DNA of 9,557 nucleotides from an uncultured Bdellovibrionales bacterium (GTDB lineage Bacteria; Bdellovibrionota; Bdellovibrionia; Bdellovibrionales; UBA1609): positions 1-9,557 of the forward strand of contig CALJPJ010000135.1 in assembly GCA_937980625.1 (NCBI GenBank), written 5' to 3'. Below are positions 5,091 through 9,557 of the stretch, piece by piece. The translations under genes were made by a program, and so were the position numbers. Numbering within the stretch: position 1 is the stretch's first letter; the number at the start of each line of letters is the position of its first letter. Below the pieces are notes generated by a model. It did no database searches. It was given only the letters and a program-made list of their open reading frames with translations, and was not told the origin of the DNA.

Positions 5091-7277
5091 ATGAGAATTT
5101 TAATGTTATCCCCGTTAATACTGATTTTAATTACTCTTTCATGCACCAGTTTTAATAAAAACAGAGTTCCAGCTGAAGTAGAGGTTAATAATTACTTTGA
5201 TATTGATTTAATCGATCAAAGTATTAAAAGTGACTTACAAAAATTTGAAGAAAATAAAACTAACAAAAGACATAAAATTCTTAGAGCACTCACTGACCCA
5301 GGCCCTTACATGCCATCACCAGCTGAGTTTATTACTAACTCTAATGATTTTATGATAGACTTTGATACTGAGTCACTCTCTCTTTTTTATAGCACATTTC
5401 AAGCTAGTCATATTAATGAGCAGATTGAAGATGCAAGAGAGAAATTTGATGATATCGACGAATATGAATTATACGCTAAAAAACTTAGCAAAATAAGAAA
5501 CGACTTCCTTGTGCAAAACATAAAGTCTCTCAAAAACCTGTTTAAGAGCTACGATAATAAAACAAAGAAACGTATTGTTGAAATGCTTACATCTAATCTT
5601 CTAGGAAAAGGAGAATTCTTTAATCCAATAGGATTTATAAACTTTACTAAACTTGTTAAATTAATGTTTAAATATATAAGTATTACTAATGAAGAAATTA
5701 TCCGCGAAGCTCTCCTTGCAATACCAAGTGAAATTACAGGAGTGAAGTATAATGGCTTAACCACTAGAATGGAATTCACAAATAAAGAGCTCGAGAATCA
5801 CATTAACACCATCGCATTTAGCTTGTATGAAAATAAACTACAATTTAGAAAAGTATTTTTTGACTTACCCAGTAACAAACAAGCTTTATTCAATAAAAAC
5901 TCCTATTCTAGTGGTGACGGAAAAACTGAACCCTTCGACTTAATTTTAGATAAGTTTTCGGCTCTAATGTACTCAAGGTTTTACTTTGAGCTTAAGTCTA
6001 ATAACCTTGGCTATATACCTTTTAAACGAATGGCTAAAAAAGCTTTAGTGCAAACGCTTTTAGTAAAACCCAAGGATGATATTTATGCTTGGCAAAATCC
6101 AAGTTTAAATATAATAAAATCTAAGGGAACAATTACATACTTATGCGCTAATGGAATTTTTGAGAGCCCCAATGACAGGATATTTCATACTTCTTATAAA
6201 AATGAAAATGGAGATTTAACTCTCAAACAAATCGCAAGTGAAAAACAAAGTTTAAAAAACGGAGTCCTCGAATATTGGGCAATTGAAAAGCCTGTTATTG
6301 AACTACTTGATAAGGGTATTGAAAAGTACGATGTCAGTTGTGGTCCTGACATCTACGAGTTTAAACTAACTGCAGTTAAATCTACTGAAATACCATTACC
6401 AAAGCCATTTACAACAAAAGATGATACCAACATAGTAATGACAATGGCACTTGTTGAAGAAATTGGCTCTACCCAAAGAGAGTTAATTGAAAATTACCTT
6501 AGCTTTAAAAAGGGATGGAAAGTTCATAGTGAATCTGTTATTGTTGACACTGAGGGTAAGTTTAAAGAGCTATTTCAAATTACAGATATTTATTTGCCTG
6601 TATCTCATTCAATGGATGTCAGTCACTTTATGATCGGCACTCAAAAGTCTAACTATCTAGTGCTTTATAAAGAATTTATTGGAAAAAATAATGAAACCAA
6701 ACGCACTTATCTTCACCTTTTACTACCCCACAGAAATAATGTTGATTTTAAATCAGTAGCCTTCAGCCGTGATGAGTTAGCACAATTGTACAAACAAAGA
6801 AGAGCCAATGGCTACCCATCTTTGTTTTTAATGAACCTTTCTTGTGATTCAGAACAAACTTTAGCTACTTGGACACATATTTATAGAATGTCTGTGGAAT
6901 TAGAAGAAGACAATAATGTAGCAAACTATTACGATGTTCCATATATAATTGGAGCCAACAGAGGTTTTGACACTCAGGATTTTTTTAGTATCGCCAAAAT
7001 AGTAGACTTTCCTTTAGGCACTATTAAAATTTTACAAACCACACAAGATGTTAATAAGGTTGTAAGTTTTTTAGAAAACCCAACTCAAAAAAGCGTTATT
7101 AGTGGTCTAAAAAGTTTTTTAGGTTTTAATAAATCCGAAAAAGAGGATGAAGTCAGTAAAGATGACAATCTTGATTTTAAGCCTGTTTATAATTTAGCCG
7201 ATAAAAAATTCTTAAAATACGAAGGCTTTACACTTAAAGTAAAAAACAAAAGAACTGGTCGCACAGTTACTTACTAG
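5091..7277 (+). CDS. Large lipoprotein of unknown function, with a possible caspase-like C-terminal region
   Basis: The 728-residue protein starts MRILMLSPLILILITLSC, a lipoprotein signal with lipid-carrying C18 (TLS-C, an acceptable but not ideal lipobox). I recognise no family over its length. The N-terminal third is helical and charged (about 30-230). The C-terminal part has alternating strands and helices, then a charged linker (about 680-700). Only three other cysteines exist: C352, C417 and C585. Around C585 the pattern SLFLMNLSCDSE, preceded by a helix (ELAQLYKQRRANGYP) and followed by VPYIIGANRGFD, recalls the catalytic-cysteine strand and the next strand of clan CD (caspase/CHAT) peptidases. 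H506 in LPVSHSMD could be the partner histidine. This is weak and unproven. The ATG at 5091 has no Shine-Dalgarno and may be leaderless. Long palindromes of one repeat family bracket the gene. Confidence 0.88.
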   Translation: MRILMLSPLILILITLSCTSFNKNRVPAEVEVNNYFDIDLIDQSIKSDLQKFEENKTNKRHKILRALTDPGPYMPSPAEFITNSNDFMIDFDTESLSLFYSTFQASHINEQIEDAREKFDDIDEYELYAKKLSKIRNDFLVQNIKSLKNLFKSYDNKTKKRIVEMLTSNLLGKGEFFNPIGFINFTKLVKLMFKYISITNEEIIREALLAIPSEITGVKYNGLTTRMEFTNKELENHINTIAFSLYENKLQFRKVFFDLPSNKQALFNKNSYSSGDGKTEPFDLILDKFSALMYSRFYFELKSNNLGYIPFKRMAKKALVQTLLVKPKDDIYAWQNPSLNIIKSKGTITYLCANGIFESPNDRIFHTSYKNENGDLTLKQIASEKQSLKNGVLEYWAIEKPVIELLDKGIEKYDVSCGPDIYEFKLTAVKSTEIPLPKPFTTKDDTNIVMTMALVEEIGSTQRELIENYLSFKKGWKVHSESVIVDTEGKFKELFQITDIYLPVSHSMDVSHFMIGTQKSNYLVLYKEFIGKNNETKRTYLHLLLPHRNNVDFKSVAFSRDELAQLYKQRRANGYPSLFLMNLSCDSEQTLATWTHIYRMSVELEEDNNVANYYDVPYIIGANRGFDTQDFFSIAKIVDFPLGTIKILQTTQDVNKVVSFLENPTQKSVISGLKSFLGFNKSEKEDEVSKDDNLDFKPVYNLADKKFLKYEGFTLKVKNKRTGRTVTY

Positions 7278-7279
7278 AA

Positions 7280-7407
7280 GTACCAAGTCCCTTTTTGCGT
7301 AACAATGCACCACAACAAGAAGGTTGGTATCTAGGATTGTACCCAGGGTTAAAGGTGTTGGTGGTTCAATTTATGAAGCAGTGTTACGCAAAAAGGGACT
7401 TGGTACC
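7280..7407. repeat. REP-like palindrome, right copy (24-bp perfect arms, extendable to 29)
   Basis: Arms 7280-7303 and 7383-7406 are exact reverse complements over 24 bp. With one A.G mismatch the stem extends to 7308 and 7378, enclosing about 70 nt. The unit 7375-7407 matches 4999-5031 at 31 of 33 positions, differing at unit positions 7 and 12. The palindrome begins 2 bp after the stop of the 728-aa gene and its last base is the first base of the stop (7407-7409) of the opposing lipoprotein gene, so it fills the whole gap between converging genes. Confidence 0.92.
7313..7335 (+). repeat. Degenerate third repeat unit inside the right palindrome
   Basis: CAACAAGAAGGTTGGTATC followed by TAGG resembles the end of the unit at 7387-7411 (CGCAAAAAGGGACTTGGTAC followed by CTAGG), in the same orientation and including the flanking TAGG. 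It looks like an older, eroded copy nested within the loop. Confidence 0.4.
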
Positions 7408-7877
7408 TAGGGGTTATAGTTGTGGTCTTTCATGAAACCGTGGCAGACGGCTTTGCCCCATGTGCGATAAGAAAAATTACTGTAGCGTTCTGTTTTTATT
7501 TCTAGATGTTCAATATAGCCTAAGCGGGCCCCAATATTTTTATAATGTCTATTACACTCTACTTGCATTATTCCACGTAATGTTTGGTTATATAATTGAT
7601 ATTGGTTAAAGCCTGGCCTTGCTACAACTTCTGTGGGCATCACTTCCACAATAATAAATATTTTACCCCGCTCTCCGGTGTACCTAATAGGTGAAAATTT
7701 GATCTTTTCTTGTGGAATACCATTGTTCAAACGATACTCACTTTCAGCATAGTTTTTTATGATTTTCTTTTTCTCTGGCTTCTTTTTTTTACTGCCACTA
7801 CTGCAAGAAACTAGCATTAGCGACAAAATAATTGATATAATTATGTAAATAGATTTTTTATTTTTTACTATCAGCAT
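7407..7877 (-). CDS. Lipoprotein of unknown function
   Basis: From the ATG at 7877 the product is 156 residues. It has a lysine-containing start (MLIVKNKKS), a hydrophobic stretch IYIIISIILSLMLVSC (10-25), and a good lipobox LVS-C with C25. A lysine-rich linker (28-41, KKKKPEKKK) follows and then a roughly 110-residue globular part with two cysteines (C108, C145) that could form a disulfide. I recognise no family. An upstream in-frame start at 7916 would put 13 non-signal residues before the signal peptide, so 7877 is preferred. There is no clear Shine-Dalgarno; the gene overlaps the end of the DUF4197 gene by 20 nt and is probably translated by coupling. The repeat palindrome touches its stop codon. 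Confidence 0.82.
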   Translation of the reverse strand: MLIVKNKKSIYIIISIILSLMLVSCSSGSKKKKPEKKKIIKNYAESEYRLNNGIPQEKIKFSPIRYTGERGKIFIIVEVMPTEVVARPGFNQYQLYNQTLRGIMQVECNRHYKNIGARLGYIEHLEIKTERYSNFSYRTWGKAVCHGFMKDHNYNP

Positions 7878-8610
7878 AACCAAATACTTTTTTAAGCATT
7901 GCTGAAGTTCTAGCAACTGGGTTTTTTCTAATTAAACTTTCTTGTACCTTCACTTGAGCAAATAACGCTGACATAGCTTTATCGGTCACATAGCTTTCTA
8001 AATTAGGGTTAACTCGCTTCACAAAGGGTATTTGATTGTAAGCCTTTGTAACGTCTCCCCAGTATTTTGTAGCATTTACCTTAGCAAGGCTTGTGGCAAT
8101 AACAGGGTTATATAATTTTTTGATCTCTGGGCTCGTACTATTTACTAAGTAGTTAGTTGCTGAACCATCTGCGCCTAATAATATATTCATGGCATCTTTA
8201 AACGTCATTTTTTTAACAGCCCCTATAAATATGGGAGCGGCCTGAGAACTCGCCTTTTCTGCCGCCCTATTTAGTGATGTTACAAAATTATCGCATAAAT
8301 GGCCTAATCCTAATGAGCGTAATTGTTTTTCTACTTTTAATGCCTCTGGAGGAAATAAAATTTTAATGGCTTGGTTACCTAAAAAACCATCTGTTTTAGA
8401 TAAACCTGATACAGCTTTTAAAACACCAGAAGTTAATGACTCTTTTAAACCATAAGAGACTTCTGCCGTAGTTGGTGCAGCAGCTGAAGCTGCTCCTCCT
8501 GTATTTAATAAAATATTTGCCATTTGGCCGACAGTTTCTTCATTCATTGTTTCGCACGAAGATATTAATACTCCTGATAATAAAATGATAATAATTGCTT
8601 TAATTTTCAT
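7858..8610 (-). CDS. DUF4197 family lipoprotein
   Basis: This 250-residue envelope lipoprotein has a signal MKIKAIIIILLSGVLISSC with lipidated C19. The rest matches the DUF4197 family, whose function is not known to me. Visible family blocks are GLKESLTSGVLKAVSGLSKTDGFLGN (54-79), AIKILFPPE (81-89), LRSLGLGHLCDNFVTSLNRAAEKA (97-120), APIFIGAVKKMTFKDAMNILLG (125-146), then SATNYLVNSTSPEIKKLYNPVI (150-171), YVTDKAMSALFAQV (207-220), and the hallmark end ESLIRKNPVARTSAMLKKVFG (224-244). The length is normal and complete. An Ala-rich linker (38-49) follows the anchor. GGAG (8618-8621) lies 7 nt before the ATG. It is first in a two-gene leftward unit with a second lipoprotein and has a good promoter upstream. 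Confidence 0.92.
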   Translation of the reverse strand: MKIKAIIIILLSGVLISSCETMNEETVGQMANILLNTGGAASAAAPTTAEVSYGLKESLTSGVLKAVSGLSKTDGFLGNQAIKILFPPEALKVEKQLRSLGLGHLCDNFVTSLNRAAEKASSQAAPIFIGAVKKMTFKDAMNILLGADGSATNYLVNSTSPEIKKLYNPVIATSLAKVNATKYWGDVTKAYNQIPFVKRVNPNLESYVTDKAMSALFAQVKVQESLIRKNPVARTSAMLKKVFGYADSKK

Positions 8611-8649
8611 GGCTGGTCTCCGCTTGAAGTATAACTAAACTAAGTACTA

Positions 8650-8678
8650 ATTATGAATAAGGGGCTCACTTAAGTCAA
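8650..8678 (-). promoter_or_regulatory. sigma70-type promoter for the DUF4197 operon
   Basis: On the leftward strand TTGACT (8673-8678) and CATAAT (8650-8655) are separated by 17 nt, each matching five of six consensus bases. The start point would be near 8643, giving a leader of about 33 nt with GGAG before the ATG at 8610. Confidence 0.7.
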
Positions 8679-8766
8679 TTTTTGACAGCCATTGTACACA
8701 ACAATAGTTCCAAGCCTAAAGTATAGTTATACCTTTTCCGATAGCTTATTTATTTTCATATTAGAA

Positions 8767-8803
8767 TCTGTTGACGTTTCATCTAGTTATATAAAGTTTC
8801 AGA
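8767..8803. repeat. 37-nt direct repeat, copy 1
   Basis: This copy starts TCTGTTGACGTTTCATCTAG and matches 9521-9557 at 36 of 37 positions, with C at 8780 where the other has T. Weaker similarity (about 20 of 29) continues to the left, to about 8739. Copies are 754 bp apart and flank the secreted-protein gene 8981-9445. Confidence 0.9.
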
Positions 8804-8980
8804 CCTGTTTAGATTTATATTAATATCAGAACTTGCACCGGAGAAGTAGCAAAGCCACATTGAAGATACAGATTTTGATATCAATTCAAAGATAAGATGA
8901 AATGGAAATTTAGGTTGTTAAATCAAATATTCACAATCCCTAACTTAAATTTAAGTATCAAAAACTAATAAAGTGTAAAA

Positions 8981-9445
8981 TTAATCTTTAGTTTTTTTAA
9001 CTGACCTCTTACAACTTAAATTCTTTAGTTTGTACTCGATATCAACTAACGGAGGCCTATCCACGAAGCCAAAGCTCCACTCATCGTCTGAACTCGCGGT
9101 AATAATATTATCAACAAAGGCCCCCTCATGTACTTTTAATATTATTCTGTTATTAATGTCACCTCTTCGTATGCCCTTATAATTACCGCTAATTTTTTCA
9201 TTTTTTTCAGATAATTTTTTACTAATATAATTTATAACGTCAAAATCAAAACTATGAAAAATAGAAAATGAACTTTGCCCAAAAAAATAGGAGGCTTCTG
9301 TAGAATTTGATTTTACTTCGGCAGTAACTTTAATTGTTCCCTTAGTGTTATCTCCATCAAATGTATGAACAAATGTACAGATTACTGGGTTAGCTTGAGC
9401 AACAGTAAATGATATAAATAATAATAGTATCAAAGTTAATTTCAT
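8981..9445 (-). CDS. Small secreted protein of unknown function
   Basis: From the ATG at 9445 the product is 154 residues. It has a clear Sec signal peptide (MKLTLILLLFISFTVAQA, 1-18) with cleavage after AQA. The mature protein contains only two cysteines, C23 near the new N-terminus and C145 near the C-terminus (LSCKR), so a terminal disulfide is likely in the periplasm or outside. The rest alternates short strands, and it ends in a basic tail (KRSVKKTKD). I recognise no family. A TTG at 9460 would add five residues, but GGAAGG (9453-9458) lies 7 nt before the ATG and overlaps those codons, so ATG is chosen. A possible promoter lies at 9479-9506. The gene is alone and lies between two direct repeats, which may mean it arrived with or after a duplication. 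Confidence 0.82.
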   Translation of the reverse strand: MKLTLILLLFISFTVAQANPVICTFVHTFDGDNTKGTIKVTAEVKSNSTEASYFFGQSSFSIFHSFDFDVINYISKKLSEKNEKISGNYKGIRRGDINNRIILKVHEGAFVDNIITASSDDEWSFGFVDRPPLVDIEYKLKNLSCKRSVKKTKD

Positions 9446-9478
9446 CAGCGCACCTTCCAAGATAGATAAACTATTAAA

Positions 9479-9506
9479 AGTGTACCACAGTCATTAAGCT
9501 ATTCAA
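9479..9506 (-). promoter_or_regulatory. Possible promoter of the small secreted protein gene
   Basis: On the leftward strand TTGAAT (9501-9506), 16 nt, then TACACT (9479-9484), preceded by TGG as in an extended -10. Each hexamer matches four of six bases. The leader would be about 27 nt. Confidence 0.4.
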
Positions 9507-9520
9507 TTTTTAAATTAAAG

Positions 9521-9557
9521 TCTGTTGACGTTTTATCTAGTTATATAAAGTTTCAGA
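9521..9557. repeat. 37-nt direct repeat, copy 2 (runs to the window edge)
   Basis: One mismatch to 8767-8803. It may continue beyond the window. Read leftward, it begins SETLYN-stop (stop at 9537-9539), so it could include the last codons of a gene that lies mostly outside. Confidence 0.9.

Larger units (their letters stand above)
8611..8980. other. 370-bp intergenic region with a repeat and a possible gene remnant
   Basis: Besides the promoter at 8650-8678, this stretch holds one copy of the 37-nt direct repeat (8767-8803), the palindromes ATATTAATAT (8817-8826 region) and ACTTAAATTTAAGT (8943-8956), and a 44-codon leftward open frame ending at 8783. That frame ends ...RSETLYN-stop inside the repeat and could be the 3' remnant of a lost gene. 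No complete gene or known RNA is visible. Confidence 0.5.

Noticed and set aside
5549..5779. Leftward open frame inside the 728-aa lipoprotein gene.
   Set aside because: Antisense shadow of a long coding frame, with low-complexity hydrophobic translation.
4979..7407. The repeated 33-nt units as a CRISPR array.
   Set aside because: Units are paired as inverted repeats, 2.4 kb apart, without regular spacers or cas genes.

Overview
The window is AT-rich (about one third G+C by eye) bacterial chromosome. It holds two housekeeping genes followed by a run of exported, lipid-anchored and regulatory genes, most of which belong to no family I can name. Lipoproteins are frequent. A small regulator and its neighbour look like the N- and C-terminal parts of TIGR02147/DUF4423 proteins, and there is a DUF4197 lipoprotein and an orphan histidine kinase. 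This mix suggests a Gram-negative of the Bdellovibrionota type (Bdellovibrio/Bacteriovorax-like). That placement is an inference from gene content, not a marker-gene result.

Layout. (1) 87-1601, + strand: aroF (type I-beta DAHP synthase without regulatory domain) and menG/ubiE (quinone C-methyltransferase), 12 bp apart. They end at a strong bidirectional hairpin terminator at 1703-1735. (2) 3539 to 1767, - strand: a tightly packed four-gene unit. In order it encodes a 65-aa HTH-like protein, a 112-aa protein that starts on a TTG overlapping the previous stop (possibly a frameshift-split partner), a 203-aa cytoplasmic protein resembling the C-terminal half of TIGR02147 regulators, and a 199-aa secreted protein. 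(3) 3540-3890: a divergent regulatory region with clustered TGTC/GACA half-sites. (4) 3891-4973, + strand: a 60-aa single-pass membrane protein and a soluble 293-aa histidine kinase. (5) 5091-7277, + strand: a 728-aa lipoprotein of unknown function, bracketed by two long palindromes built from one 33-nt repeat unit; its promoter suggests a leaderless mRNA. (6) 8610 to 7407, - strand: a DUF4197 lipoprotein overlapping a 156-aa lipoprotein, with a good sigma70 promoter. (7) 9445 to 8981, - strand: a small secreted protein lying between two copies of a 37-nt direct repeat. The second copy runs off the window and may be the 3' end of an unseen gene.

Functionally, only region 1 is connected metabolism (chorismate supply and a late quinone step). 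Regions 2 to 4 read as signalling and gene control linked to exported products: a possible split regulator driving a secreted protein, next to a divergent small-membrane-protein/kinase pair with no response regulator in view. The most unusual non-coding structure is the pair of palindromes at 4979-5031 and 7280-7407, which look like members of a dispersed REP-like family.
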